Of a DNA stretch of 64,000 bases, positions 1 through 12,469 are shown piece by piece. The notes beneath the pieces are model-generated. The model saw only the letters and a list, made by a program, of their open reading frames with translations, was not told where the DNA came from and did no database searches. The position numbers were made by a program, and so were the translations under genes. Each line of letters starts with the position of its first letter. Within the stretch, counting starts at the first letter, position 1. The stretch covers positions 1,196,763-1,260,762 of the forward strand of contig JAQFVV010006475.1 of NCBI GenBank assembly GCA_028023455.1, written 5' to 3'. Origin of the DNA: Epiperipatus broadwayi. Lineage: Eukaryota; Onychophora; Udeonychophora; Euonychophora; Peripatidae.

Positions 1-511
1 TTTACAAAATAATTTTTAATTAATGAAATTAAAAACATATTATGAAGTTGGCATTATTAATAAATAAAATCCTGTATATTTGTACATCAAAAATTAAACT
101 TAAAGAATAATAAATATTTTTTTACATTTGTTTTTGAAAAAAAAAAAATCAATTTCTCTCTCTTCTTTCTTTTTTTTTTTTTTTTTTACAGTCAAAGTAA
201 AAAAACAGGAATAAATATATTATAATTTTAGTCATCTTCATAAAAGATTTTATTCATTTTACAAAAAAGATAGGATATTTTAAAAGTTTATATTTTTTTT
301 AATCTGTATATCATCTTATATATATATGAGAATCTGCTATTCTTATAAGATATTTTTTTTAAAATTGCTAATATCATTAAGGCTAGACTGGAGTGTTGCA
401 ATGCATGTATATGAATGCACATGCAACAATGAAAAATATATATATATATTCTTAAAACAAATTTATTAACATCATGCTTAATGTGTGTTTTTTTTTTAAT
501 TAATTCTATAG
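1..511 (+). other. Intron end upstream of the first visible exon
   Basis: AT-rich non-coding sequence with a pyrimidine tract and T run (about 152-187) and several short (TA)n runs. It ends in a T-rich tract and the AG acceptor at 510-511. No other gene or element is recognised. It is read as the 3' part of an intron whose start lies outside the window. Confidence 0.6.
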
Positions 512-656
512 ATGTTCGTTCACAACTTGAAATATTAAAGAAATTGGGTGAACAACAGTCTCATCAATTAATTGAAAAGGAGAGAGAAGTACAGCGAAAA
601 ATTCAATTAGCAAAGGAAGAAGAATGGCATAAAATCACTAATATAGAAGCAGAAAA
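512..656 (+). CDS. CEP83: CEP83-like centriolar coiled-coil protein, internal exon A
   Basis: Internal exon of 145 nt, bounded by a T-rich tract plus AG (510-511) and a GTAATC donor at 657. It is read with its first two bases completing a split codon, giving 47 whole codons and two bases carried over. The peptide begins VRSQLEILKK and holds IEKEREVQRKIQLAKEEE, a charged heptad-like coiled coil. From memory this lines up with the segment of human CEP83 that has a VEKDRE..RKVQAAKEE motif; no search was run. CEP83 sits at the distal appendages of the mother centriole, where it helps dock the basal body to the membrane for ciliogenesis. The split codon joins exactly to exon B at 15567 to give the conserved EKLELE, supporting both boundaries. 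Earlier exons must lie to the left of the window. Another long centrosomal coiled-coil protein is the main alternative. Confidence 0.8.
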
Positions 657-2592
657 GTAATCATTTTCAGTAATATACTTTTATTATATTTTTATTTTTA
701 ATAATTTGATTTTTGGATTGATTTATGGAATGTCACAATTTAATTATTGTTGAAATGAAAACAATTTTGAATAAAATTAACATAAGAGGAATCAAATATT
801 GATATAGTAAAGAAATATATATATTTTTTAAAAATCAACTATTATAGATCAAAAAATAATAGTACTACATACATTGTAATTTAAAAAATAGAATTATTAA
901 AATTTTAAATTTTAAAAATAACTGGTTATGATAGAGACAAAAAAATAAAATAAAAAAGGTTTTTAGTTAGATAATTAATAAAAAAAAAATGGAAAAGAAA
1001 AAAATATATAAGCAAAGATAGCTTATTAATGAAACCAGGCGAAGATAAAGCTAGATAAATTTGCATTGAAAAGTAATGTTGAATTTTAAGAATTATGTAA
1101 CGAATTTGATTTAATATATGAAAAATAAATTAGTTAGATAATAAAAAACAGATTGATCACAATCAAATCTTATTGAAAATAAATGTGGAAAATATTAAGG
1201 AAATAGATATGTTAAAAAGATGTGAAGGATATACAACTAATTTTTACACAAGAAATGACAAGCCTTCATTATTTTTCACTGAGAAAGAAAGTAGTCATAA
1301 TGAAATATATTGTCCTATATGAATGAATAAGATGCAGAGGCTAGTTAAATTGCTGTGAAAAAATATTTTTTGAACAATTACGGATTTTATGACTAACCAG
1401 TCAACAATATCATTTATATAGATTAATACTTAAACTTGAATTACAAGATATTAAAATCCTAATAGCAGCAGTGTAAATGATATATAAGACTTCAAGAATA
1501 ATGTGTGTGTGTGCACTTATGCATACCTATATATGATAAAGATGAAGAAAATACACAGTTAATAAATAAAATGGTATTTTGAGATTTTTAGTTTAACTTG
1601 TTCCAAATTGTGTTGAAATAAAATCTTATCGATTTTGATAGAAAAGAGTATGGTGATTTCAAATAAAGGAAAAAGAATTGTGAATTAACAAATTTTTTTT
1701 TTATTATGAATATAACAAGAAACATTGGCAAATAATTTTCTTTTTGTAATACTAAACCAAAGAAAGCAAAACGCTATTTCTTTTTTTGGTAAAGAATACT
1801 AGAGAATATTTTTCTCTGGGTCCATGATTAGTTGTCATTAGGGTAGGTACTGTAGATAACAAAGACGATAAGATACATCATGGTACATGCAGTACATAAT
1901 GGGGCAGACAGAAAAACAGTTAATCATTCTAATGAGGATTAATAGAATTCTATACCACAAAATAAATAGTAAAGTAGTGGAACGGTGTCATGCAGAGAAG
2001 AATTCACCTTGCTGCTCATTGGAATTACAAGTTTATAAGTTGAAGTTATAAACATATTATATTAGGAAATCTTTTAATTTAGAGAGGCTAGGCAAAAAAT
2101 AAGTAGTATGTCTGTTGAAAATCCTAAGTGCACTGCCAGTCCAGTAAATGAAACCTATAAGAAATTATAGTACCAACTATTATAATCTGCCAGAAAAGGA
2201 AAAGTCCGGACTATGCAGCTAAATTGCCGAAAACTTACATATATTTGATATGTAATACACATCAAATATACTTGTCTAAGATGAGAAGAGAAGAATGATA
2301 CATTTCTGAAAAAAAATCTGTGAAAGGATCAAGGTAATTACAGAGAAGAAAATATATCTAAAATCTAGGAGAGAGAACACTAAAGATGGCGAACAGTAAG
2401 ATATTAAAAAAATTAAGTTAGTCTTTTTTCTAATATTAAAAGGCATTAAATTTCTGAAGATTAAAATAAATTCAATATTATGTAAGCGTGTATTGTATTT
2501 TATCTGTGAATTATGATCATAAACTTAAATTGAAATTAATTTAAAGGATGAGTTATGTTTCATTCCCTATATATGAGCTGATTGTTGAATAA
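657..2592. other. Intron 1, proximal part, no clear gene
   Basis: AT-rich intronic DNA with stop codons in all frames. The stretch from about 1900 to 2200 is less AT-rich and contains short coding-like fragments, so it may be a badly decayed part of the LINE recognised just downstream, but I cannot prove this. A ~55-bp piece at 2081-2136 (starting AGAGAGGCTAGG) resembles 34088-34141 in the second intron. Confidence 0.4.
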
Positions 2593-3420
2593 AAATATCA
2601 TAATAATTTTTATATTTATACAATTAATAAAGGAGAGCTCAATGTAATAGATCTAAGAAAATATGTGTCACTTATTAAAGCAAAAACTCCAGTAAATGTA
2701 ATAAAGAGTAAAACTTTCAATCCACCAGAATGCGACACAAAACTATATAAAATGATGGAAAAAGAAACAAGATCCTTTGTAATCGACTTATTTATAGCAT
2801 ATAAGGAATTACAAGATGAGCTAAATATGCATAATTTAGAAGGGTTAAAATATAGTATACTTAAAAAAAGTAACAAGTATCATGAAATGTCATGGCTAGA
2901 CATATCTGTAAGTAGAGTTTTAAAAAACTTTCAGTCAATCTATACACCCCAAAAATACATGAAAACCAACTATAAATTGATGAATGGGATACACCCCATA
3001 ACAACGCTTTTAAATAAAAAAACTACATATGAATCTAGAACCAGGATGTACAACCTGCAAGAACAGCAATGAAATATTTGCACACCTGGTCGAAAAATAT
3101 AGAGCATTTAAACAAATAAGGATAAAAGTATTCAAAACCCCAATCATTAATCTAAAAAATATGATTAACAAACACATCAAGAGATTTGATCTACACAATG
3201 CTATGGTACTTATCCACACAAATAGTACAATATGGGAAATACGGTGTTCATTAATATTTGACAATAAAAAATACAATTGGATTTAAAAACTTGATAAAAT
3301 ATGGGAAAAATACTTTGAGCAATGCTTAAAATATTTACCAAGAAAACAAATGATTAAAATCTGGAGTAGAACAGCACCTACAACACGTGAAATATGGCAA
3401 TAAATAATTTATGAAAAGAA
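2593..3420 (+). pseudogene. Decayed LINE C-terminal fragment with zinc-knuckle motif
   Basis: Two overlapping plus-strand reading frames, 2665-3072 and 3029-3286, join through a frameshift near 3028. The first ends with a stretch like MKTNYKLMNGIHP followed by LLNKK; the second continues MNLEPGCTTCKNSNEIFAH. A tryptophan/aromatic-rich region followed by C-x2-C, E and H is the pattern seen after the reverse transcriptase of L1/Tx1-type LINEs, and this is what I take it to be. The reverse transcriptase itself is not recognisable upstream. The piece is broken by the frameshift and by stops on either side, so it is not a working gene. The family assignment is an inference from the motif layout only. 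Confidence 0.45.
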
Positions 3421-4334
3421 GATATACATTAACAAGGGCATAATAGTGACCAGCCAAAGATAAAATTAAGACAGACTAATAAGCAACAAAGTGTGAAACC
3501 CAATTACTGACACCTACTTATTAAGTTTAAGATAAGGACATAATTTGTTAAAGTAATGTAAAAAAAAAGATTGTAAGTAACCAAAGACAAAAAAAAAAGA
3601 TTGGAAAACAACAAAAAATCTTGTAAATATGTATATATATATAATGTTTTTAATAAAGTTAAATACTTAAAAAAAATACATGAATTTGTTAAACAGCATG
3701 TAACAAAATATCTGAATCTGTTTATTGGAAATGGATTCAATATTATATGATTGACTTCTTGATATTTATACATGAAATTACTGAATGGGAAACCTAGGTA
3801 TATGAATATGAAGGTAGAAACTGATTCATTATTTTATGATTGATTGTGAAATTACTAAATTAAGAAAGAATAAAATATATGAATTCATTATTATATTCAT
3901 CTGAATAATTTAGGCAAGATGAGAAATTTATAGTTGAAATTTACATAGTTAGCTACAATCAAACTACTTACACTTTGTTTTGTTAATAAATGTTTATTTT
4001 ATTATTTATGTTGTTTTATATATGATTAAATATTACAACCATAATACTCACACATATGCTAGTTCATGAAAATATCCACAGCTCTGAGAATATGTGCACT
4101 GATTATATATGAGTGGGGGAGATGAAATATGAGGGTGGATGACTGAGGGTATATGATGAATGTGGATGTGTGTGTTTTTATATCATTCAAAATGTATTGT
4201 CTAAAATTCTATCGTATATATACATATTGTTTTCTATATGTATATATCAAATTTTATCATATATTCTTTTTTGCATATATATATGTATAATTCTATTGTA
4301 TATATATATATTGTTTTGTATGTGTGTATATATA
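3421..4334. other. AT-rich intron with imperfect TA-rich repeats
   Basis: No gene is seen. From about 4165 to 4334 there is a run of imperfect repeats made of TATATA blocks alternating with TTGTTTTNTATGTGTA-like spacers. The open frame across it (4170-4433) is a product of this simple sequence and encodes only I/Y/L/C-rich low-complexity peptide. Confidence 0.6.
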
Positions 4335-4606
4335 ATAAAGAGTTATAAACTAGGTGAGAAAAATAATTCAAAAAAACGTTTTTATATTATTTCACCTGTA
4401 TTATATCATATATATATATATAAAAAAAAGTAATAAAAAGTAAGTCACAAAACAAATTGAAGTAAAAGATTCTACATTTCAAATGTGCTTTTTATCTAAA
4501 AGTTTGTCGTTTTTATAAAAAGAGAGTTCTAAAACTAGGTCAGAAAAATATTAAAATAAACGTTTTTATATTATTTCACCTGTATTATATCATATATATA
4601 TATATT
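4335..4606. repeat. Diverged tandem duplication, two ~88-bp copies
   Basis: A segment at 4335-4422 is repeated at 4515-4606. Both copies share AAACTAGGT, then CGTTTTTATATTATTTCACC and the same TGTATTATATCATATATATA ending. They are about 183 bp apart, with a few mismatches and indels. Function is unknown. Confidence 0.8.
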
Positions 4607-4779
4607 ACTTTTAATTATATTCAATTATAGAAAACAATAATAATAATTAAAAAAAGTAATAATAAAATGAATTCAAATACTCACAGAATCCTGTGTAAAT
4701 GTTAGCATCAGTTTCAAATTTGAATCCAATTATGAAGACATCAAAAGTTGTTATTATAGTAAATAAATAAAAGAGTAAT

Positions 4780-5170
4780 CCTTATACCTTTTTGATATAA
4801 TCCTTTTTTTTTATTTTTAAGCTTTTAACTTTTTTTTACAAAAAAAAATTTGTTTCTACTAAGAGGGCTTATAAAAGCCCTTACATAAATGAACATAATT
4901 ATTATGCTGAAAAACAAGTTCAATCGACCTTAAATCATTTTTATGGTCATTAAATCTAAAAAACAAAATAAAAATTGTATTTTACAAAAACTTTCATAAA
5001 AAATCCAAATTTTGTCGTAAAAATAAAAGTTATAGCTCATTTTAATCGTAACAAAATGGCAGATCGAATGATCTGAGAACTGTAAGTGTACTACTTACCA
5101 ATACTGTGCAAACTCAGTTGAAAGTCTAAATTTTTGTTCAAGGGCTCGCAGGGGTGCTTTGGGCTCAAAG
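4780..5170. repeat. Candidate non-autonomous element with two perfect small hairpins
   Basis: This stretch differs in texture from its surroundings. It carries two perfect short hairpins, AGGGCTT-ATAA-AAGCCCT at 4864-4881 and CAGATC-GAAT-GATCTG at 5060-5075, with poly-T and poly-A tracts between about 4806 and 4850. No coding potential is seen. It directly precedes the repeat that starts at 5177. It could be part of a non-autonomous transposon, but no terminal repeats or target-site duplications were found, so this is a weak call. Confidence 0.3.
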
Positions 5171-5176
5171 GGATAC

Positions 5177-5694
5177 AAAACTCTATAGATATAAGAAACC
5201 GATTTTTAATGAATTATTATCTCCAAATATAGGAATGGAGGTCTCCTTTCCTAATGAAATGCTATAATTTGGCAAGTAGTCATTTTTATATTAATGATTA
5301 TACCCCAATATTCAAACTTACCTATTAAACTTCTCTGGAAAGTAACATCAATGTCTTGTGGAAATTCCTCTCATCTCCTTATACTAAAGTACATATATGG
5401 GTGCCACATAGATCAATTCCATTATAATATTTTAATCAGTTCTTCAGGAGGGTATTTCATCCTACCCTGTAATTATAACTTATCTTACTATACTCTATAT
5501 TTTTTGCATCAACGAGCATAAGCTACTTCACAACTAAATTACAATCTCATCTTCTCCTCAAGTAATCTTCTATAATATTAACAATTATATTACAAAACAA
5601 ATCATGTCTTATGACAAATATCATATTATACTTTTTATCATACCAAATTGAGATCATAACTATTTTATTACTTTTATTATTCATTCTCTTGCAT
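5177..5694. repeat. Unknown dispersed repeat, copy 1
   Basis: About 518 bp that recurs in the same orientation at 9883-10457 with clear but imperfect identity. Shared landmarks include GAAATGCTATAATTTGG, TCTTGTGGAAATTCCTCTCA, CAGTTCTTCAGGAGGGTATT (5437-5456) and AAACAAATCATGTCTTATGA. An open frame at 5294-5521 is partly shared with the second copy (9988-10269), but it does not resemble any protein I know. The element family is not recognised. Confidence 0.75.
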
Positions 5695-6329
5695 ATCTTT
5701 ATATTTTCATTTAAGATTCAGGTAGCATATGTGTTTCTATTTCCATGAATATTATCTCTTGATTCATCATTATTGCATCAATTTATTTATTAAATACATT
5801 TTATATCAAAATATTATTAAATTAATTTATATAATTTTACCTTATAATATAACTATAAAGTATTGTTTTGCCCATACTCTCTTTTTCTCAACACTCACAT
5901 ATACTATATTAACTTTCTAAGCATATTTCTTATTGACATCATTTTTAAAAAATACATTAAACATATAAAATATATTAATATATCAGAATATCCAAATCAA
6001 ATACATTTAATTTTATTATCTTATCACTAAGCTTAACATCTAATATTACATTCACATTAATATTAACAATAATAACCAAAGAAAAAGAGAAAAAAATATA
6101 TGATTTTCCTTTCTATTTATCCCTCCTCCTAGTTCTGCATCATTATAGTCTTCAGCATGATACTTCACACTTCATCGTGAGTTACTAATTTTATTTCTCC
6201 ACTTGCAAGTAATTTCTAGTTATTTTAAAAATATAAGCCTTCTAATATATTTTATCAAGAACATCCCTTTTTTGATATAATATATTATTTTAAAATTTAA
6301 TTCTAAAGATAAATTTTACTTATTTTAAA
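5695..6329. other. AT-rich intron, nothing recognised
   Basis: T- and A-rich DNA without coding potential. The open frame at 5729-5920 is low-complexity I/Y/L-rich peptide and is not believed. Confidence 0.6.
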
Positions 6330-6346
6330 TAATAATAATAATAATA

Positions 6347-6382
<36 letters not shown>
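6330..6382. repeat. AAT/ATT microsatellite at the LINE 3' end
   Basis: A run of AAT (about 6330-6349) switches to a run of ATT (about 6348-6382). In the orientation of the adjacent minus-strand LINE, the ATT part reads as an (AAT)n tail, which is how several I/Jockey-group LINEs end. The outer AAT part may be the original target. Confidence 0.85.
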
Positions 6383-6383
<1 letters not shown>

Positions 6384-8879
6384 TTCAATTCAATTCATTT
6401 ATTTACCATACAAAACTACAGCATAAAGCCGATTACAGTATTGCACCATAACAAATATATAAATACATAAATGAGTTTAAATGACAAATTATTAATATAA
6501 TTATGTGCCATATTTCAATAAAAGATAATTAACACATTTAAAAATCTAAAGTAAAATTAAATATCAGCATATAAACAATTATTATTAAGACATTAATAGT
6601 AACAAATAAATAAAAGGGATAAATATAAAGCACATAACAAAATAAAAAAAACAAAAAACAATTTAATATATATATATAAACAAAATCAAGTTAAACCAAT
6701 CAAATCTGACATTTAAATTTAATAGCATTACAAAATTGATTATAATCTAAATTGAAGTAATTAATATTGCTACAAATCTGATTATATAAAGATGGAAGCC
6801 TAAACAAAGGAGAAAATCTAAGAACATTGGAATGACAAGTTTTAATGTAACAAACAAAAGCAGACCGAGTATCATGCACATGAGATCTAATTATAACAAT
6901 AGAAATTGTATTAGATAAAAGAACTATTTTATTAACAAGTTTATAAAGATATTTAATATCTCTATATTGTCTTCTAGAAGAAAGATGAACAGTTTTATTT
7001 CCCAAAGAAACATATTTAGAAAACTTATTATACACTGATTGTAATAAATTACATCCCTGTTTAGAGCTAGGATTCCAAATGACTGAACAATATTCAATGA
7101 TGGGAAGAACCAATGATAAAAATAATTTAAATTTTGTATCACCATTGAAATGATAACCAAACCTTAGAATAGTACCTATAATTTTTAAAGCCTTACCAAT
7201 AATCATTTCCAAATGAGGAAGAAAGGATCCATTACTAGAAAATATAACTCCCAAATCTTTTTGGGATTCAACAGAAATAATTTTGTGAGAATTAATAAAA
7301 TAAGAAAAATGCAAAACTTCATATTTTTTAGAATACGAGACTAAGGAACATTTACTGAAATTAACAGTCATATTATTTAGATCACACCAAGCACTAAAAT
7401 TATCTATATCATTTTGAAGAAGAGTGCAATCAAACACAGATGTGATTCTTCTAAAGATTTTACAGTCATCTGCATAGCACAAAAGATAAGAAGAATTTAA
7501 GCAATCCTTAAGGTCATTCATATAAATGTTAAAAATCATAGGTGCTAAAATACTACCCTGAGGAACCCCCAAATTACATTTAAAATTAGATGAAATATTA
7601 TTATTAAATTTAATGTATGCAGTACGACCATGAAGAAAGGATTGAAACCAATAAACAAGCTTAGTAGAAAAACCCATTTGATATAATTTGTGAAGAAGAA
7701 TACTGTGGTCTACTTTATCAAAAGCTCTTGATAAATCAAAATAAACAACATCAAGTCTCTGCTGGTCTTCAATTGCATGAGCTATATGATCATAAATTGT
7801 TAACAAATTAGTTTCTACAGATCTATTAGGTATAAAACCATGCTGTGAAGAAGAAATGAGTTTACTAACATCTAAAATAATTTTATTATAAACACACCTC
7901 TCAAAAATTCTAGCAATAGTATGTAAAACAGAAATAGGTCTATAGTTATTAATACAATCACGTGATCCATTCTTAAAAATTGGGACCATGTTGGCACACT
8001 TAAGCACATTAGGAAAAACACAAGAGTTAAGTGATAAATTAAAAATAAATGCAAGAGGTACTGCAATAAATTCAGCTAGCCCTTTGTAAATAAATGAAGG
8101 AATATTATCATTTCCCAAACTAGAATGAATTTTAAGTCGCTTAATAGCCATAACAACATCATCCTTAGAAATATGGTCAATCATACAATGAACAGTTGAA
8201 GAATTACAAAATAATGCAATATTTGAAGATATTGTATCATGTGATGAATATACATCAGCAAAATGTTTTGAAAAGTCATTTGCACTTAAAGTGAAACCAT
8301 GAGTAGCTTGAACCCTTTTCTTACCCAAACCAGACTTATTAATGAAATCCCAAAATTCTTTAGGGTTAGAAGAAATATTAACCTCAATTTTTTTAATATA
8401 ATTCTGCAAATCTCTTTTATAAACATGCTTCACCAATCTTCTGAAATTAACAAAATTATTATAAAAAAAGATATTCTGTGTTTTAAAATAAAGTCTACGA
8501 TGATAAGACTTCCTTTTAATAATTTTGATAAGATCGCATGAAAACCAAGGAGGAAAACCCTTATAAAAAGGCCGCTTATTGGGAATATACTAATCAATAA
8601 AACTATTAAGAATCTTTAAAAACCCATCCAAGCAATGATTTACATCATTAAAAGAATACAAAAAATTCCAATTAACCTTAGAAAAGTTACAAAAATCAAT
8701 ATAATTACCCTTCCCATAATCCTTTCTTGAAATATTAGAAAAATTAATCTTTGAGTGACAAACGTTAATATAAAACTCAAAAGGTGGATGATGAGCATCA
8801 ATAGGAAAATTAACAGAAACAACTTGAAAATTACTAACTACTGTTGAATTACATAAAATATAATCCAAAGTATGATGAT
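6354..8879 (-). mobile_element. 5'-truncated Jockey/I-group LINE
   Basis: The element runs on the minus strand from a truncated endonuclease end near 8879, through the reverse transcriptase frame, to a 3' untranslated region (6383-6699) and a trinucleotide tail. Both outer edges are AAT-type microsatellites (6330-6382 and 8871-8908). This suggests insertion into an AAT repeat, or repair at one. Most of the endonuclease and all of ORF1 are missing. It is the best preserved transposon in the window, so it inserted more recently than the LINEs at 27-32 kb. Confidence 0.9.
6700..8868 (-). pseudogene. LINE ORF2: endonuclease tail plus reverse transcriptase, one stop
   Basis: One frame is open from 8868 to 6700 except for a TAG at 8590-8592. 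The part before the stop (92 codons) starts LDYILCNS and contains HHPPFEF, the end of an AP-type endonuclease. There is no ATG at its start, because the element is truncated there. The part after the internal ATG at 8436 is 578 codons. It holds reverse transcriptase motifs at about residues 149-170 (NMVPIFKNG...NNYRPISV), 232-240 (YFDLSRAFD), 289-295 (LGVPQGS) and 321-324 (YADD, at 7465-7476), then KDLGVIF and the IIEYCSVIWNP region typical of Jockey-type LINEs. The catalytic aspartates are all present. The protein copies LINE RNA into DNA at a nicked target. The stop and the missing endonuclease make this copy non-autonomous. Confidence 0.92.
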
Positions 8880-8908
8880 GATGATAATAATAATAATAAT
8901 AATAATGT
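8871..8908. repeat. ATG/ATA microsatellite at the LINE 5' truncation point
   Basis: About five ATG units followed by about eight ATA units. It lies exactly where the LINE endonuclease frame begins, and in the same strand sense as the AAT run at the other end of the element. Confidence 0.85.
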
Positions 8909-9882
8909 GATTCTTTTAAAATATGCTCCAGTTAGATAATATTATTAAATAGTACTTCTTAAATATTTATATTGTCAAGTAATGAATTATTAATTTATCA
9001 AGTTCTCCTTCTTTACATCTTAGGCATAAATTATCCAATAATTATATATTTGATTGTAATCATTTTATATAATTTTTGAGTTTTGATATGAGTTTGTAAA
9101 AAAAATAATTCTGAGTAGAAATAAAGCTGCCAGTCTAAGATTTATATTAAAATAACTGTTTATTTTAACAATAGTAACAATAGATAACAACTTATCAAAT
9201 ATTAAATAACATAGTTAAACTCTAAAGTACATATGAAATAATTAAAATGTATATACAATTATTTACATCGAAAAATAATTAAATTGTATAAATATACTTC
9301 TTTTTAATTTAACACTTATATAAAAATCCTCAAATATCAAATTCACTATTATCAACATGTATACTTTCTTTCATGTTGATAATTAATGTTACCATCCATG
9401 AATTAATTCTTGTGGGTTCAACTTTTTAATCATCTTTCGTCTAATGATATAATATATTACCTTTTACAATATTTGCATAAAGATACAATACTTTATTACC
9501 TTTCATAATATAAATCCATGTAAACTCTTCATAAAATTTACATATAAAAATTTTGGCTAATGTTATTATAACTTTAAATATAATATTGATATGATATTGA
9601 AATAATTAATTGAATCAGGATCCCTTATTAATAAATGGTCATTCATCCTGCACATTCTTTACTTCCTTTCATTACTTTTTAATTCTTATTTTTGATCTCA
9701 TAATTTATCTTTTATCATTAAATCAGTTGATTTTACTTAACTACTAAAATATTAGTTTTGCCTTTATTATTGGTTTTTTTAAAACCAATCTTCTGCTACT
9801 TAGGAAGGAAACTATAATATTTCTAAAGAATAACTAGTCTATATATGATGCTCATTATATACCTTTCTTTACCATATACAAA
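8909..9882. other. AT-rich intron, nothing recognised
   Basis: No open frame, RNA gene or repeat structure could be supported in this stretch. Confidence 0.6.
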
Positions 9883-10457
9883 TCTCTATATTAAGAAACT
9901 GATTTTTAATAAATTATTACCTCTAAATGTAGGCATGGGGATCTCCTTTCTTAATGGAATGCTATAATTTGGAAAGTAGTCATTTTTGTGTTAAAGGTTC
10001 TACCTCAATATTCAAACTTATCTATTAAGCTTCTCTGGAAAGTAACGTCCATATCTTGTGGAAATTCACAGTATTCAAGCTTATCTATTAAGCTTCTCTG
10101 GAAAGTAACATCCATATCTTGTGGAAATTCCTCTCATTTCTTCATACCAATGTACATATATGGGTATTACATAGATCAAACCCATTATAATATTTTAATT
10201 AGTTCTTCAGGAGGGTATTTTATTCTATCCTGTAATTATAAGTTATCTTATTATACTGTATATTTTTAGCATTAACAATCATAAGCTACTTCACAATTAA
10301 TATTACAATCTCAACTTCCCCTCAAGTATTCTTCTATAATATTAACAATTATATTACAAAACAAATCATGTCTTATGACAAATGTCATTATTATACTTTT
10401 TATCATACCAAATTGAGATCATAACTATTTTGTTACTTTACCATTCATTCTCTTGGT
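9883..10457. repeat. Unknown dispersed repeat, copy 2, with internal 63-bp duplication
   Basis: Direct-orientation copy of 5177-5694. It is longer because a 63-bp unit (10006-10068) is immediately repeated (10069-10131), with ATTAAGCTTCTCTGGAAAGT in both. The duplication keeps the reading frame of the local open frame (9988-10269), but I do not recognise the peptide. The two copies flank the 6.35-8.88 kb LINE at unequal distances. Confidence 0.8.
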
Positions 10458-12469
10458 TTTTCTTGAAATAAGCTTTTATTTAATATAATCTATAATAAAC
10501 ATTTATTATCATATTTTTTTACTTAATATTCTTTTATCAAATATACAACATATGTCTATTCTTCTTTGTAGTTTTATAAAGTTAATTCAAATAATAGAAG
10601 TTACTTGAAAGGCTGATCTTTAGTTTATTACAATTTATAAACATAGCGCTATATAAATAAGTGCCTCATTTAATTTAAATGATAACTATTTTTATTTGAT
10701 GTCTCATTTACATTAAACTATTTTAAAGTTTGCTATACTAATTTAATTATTTTATGTAAGTTATCATTTTGTATTTATTCTTGCTCTTCATAATTAAGTT
10801 ATTATTTAAATTAATCAACAAAGTAGAAATAAACAAAATATATTTCCCTAGTTAACAGGATTTACACTTTTAATTAATTGAAGTTAAGAATCCTTATTCT
10901 TCATGGTTTTTCCAATCATTAATAATAATCATTTATCCTTGCACTTATTTTTCAATAGCATTTTTAATTGTGAATTGAAGTTTCGGACTGTAATTATATT
11001 GTAAATGAAGAAACTTGGTTTAACTTACTCTATTACTTTTAAACTACTATTAAAGATATTATATTCCTTTCAGCATGATTAATGTATTTATTTTTATTCA
11101 TTACAACATAAAATATATTAAATTTTTATAATTTTACAAACTTTTATATGAAACAATGGTTCGCTTTATTTTTATGATTTATATTTCTTCTTTTTCTTTG
11201 TTCTCTTTTCTCTCACTCCAGTTCGTTTTCTCTTTTATATATATATGCCCCAACAGCATGACATCAAAAAAACCAATTAACTATATTTCTTTGGTCAATT
11301 AAATTGAAAATTAACTAGCAGTTTTTGAATAATTAATTTGCTGTCTACAATTTAATAATAAAATCAATTAATATTTTTTTAAAACTGGTAAAGTTTAAAC
11401 AATTTTAGATTAAAACTTAAAATACATTAGCTTTTTAATTAATTTAAACCAAGATATTTTAATAATAGTATTTATTCCTGAAATATCATTACCATTACAA
11501 TCTTTAAAATATATCATTATTTTATACTAAATAAATTATTTTACTTTGATTTATTTATCAGAAATCAGTGCAGAAAATAACACACTTTCATCATTTAAAA
11601 GATCACTGTAATATAAAATACTAAGATTGAATTTTTTTCTATTGTAACTTTTACTTAAATCTAACATATTTATACAGGTAAATGGGTTTGCATTTATTAA
11701 AATCATTTATATTAAAATTACATAACTGTTAAAAAAAATAATTACAAATAAAATATGTGTATTCCTTACCCCCACTGAATTCTCTCTATTAAATTATTTG
11801 TGCAAGTTATATTTTTGAAATTTAAAATTTTGGAATATAAATATATGTTTTTATATACTCAATCAGCATAATTAACTAATTAAAAAGTTACTATTGTACC
11901 AGTCAATCATGTGCTATATAACAACATTTCCACCAACACAGTGCAATTAAATTTACTTCTTGGCCCACATGCACAGCAGAGAAGAGATATGAGACTTGAA
12001 TTAGGGCTGTCGAGGATGAATCCCCAAATAAGATAGAAGAATTAAAATAATACATAATTATATTAATACATAAAAACCTTTTTATTTTTAATAATTAACC
12101 AAAATAAAGATTCAAACTCTGGATAGGATTAAAATATACTTTAATATTAATTGATAATGAACACAAACGTATATATAGGCGATTTCACTGTAGAGGGTAT
12201 AACACTTAATGATTTTTTTTATTTATTGTTAACATGAATTCAATATGCCAAAATACTATTTACATGAGGAGTGAAAGATCGATAATTGATTTATACTATT
12301 ACAAACAATTTGCCATACGGTTAGTTATAACTCCCGTTTATTTATAGAAAAAATAAAAACTTCTCTTATTTTTGTTTTATATATGTATTTTTTTTTTACT
12401 ATTATTAGAGAAGTGAAAATATATTCATATATGGGAATGGTTCGTTAATAAAAAAAAAGGTAGGCAGCT
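10458..12469. other. AT-rich intron, nothing recognised
   Basis: About 2 kb of AT-rich sequence with no credible coding region. A short less AT-rich patch near 11960-12030 (GGGCTGTCGAGGATGAATCC) stands out but does not make a tRNA or other known element. Confidence 0.55.

Noticed and set aside
512-660. Exon A as a terminal exon ending at TAA (658-660)
   Set aside because: The apparent stop overlaps a GTAATC donor, and splicing at 656 joins the conserved EKLELE sequence in exon B.
4864-4881. MicroRNA precursor
   Set aside because: The stem is only 7 bp, far too short for a pre-miRNA.
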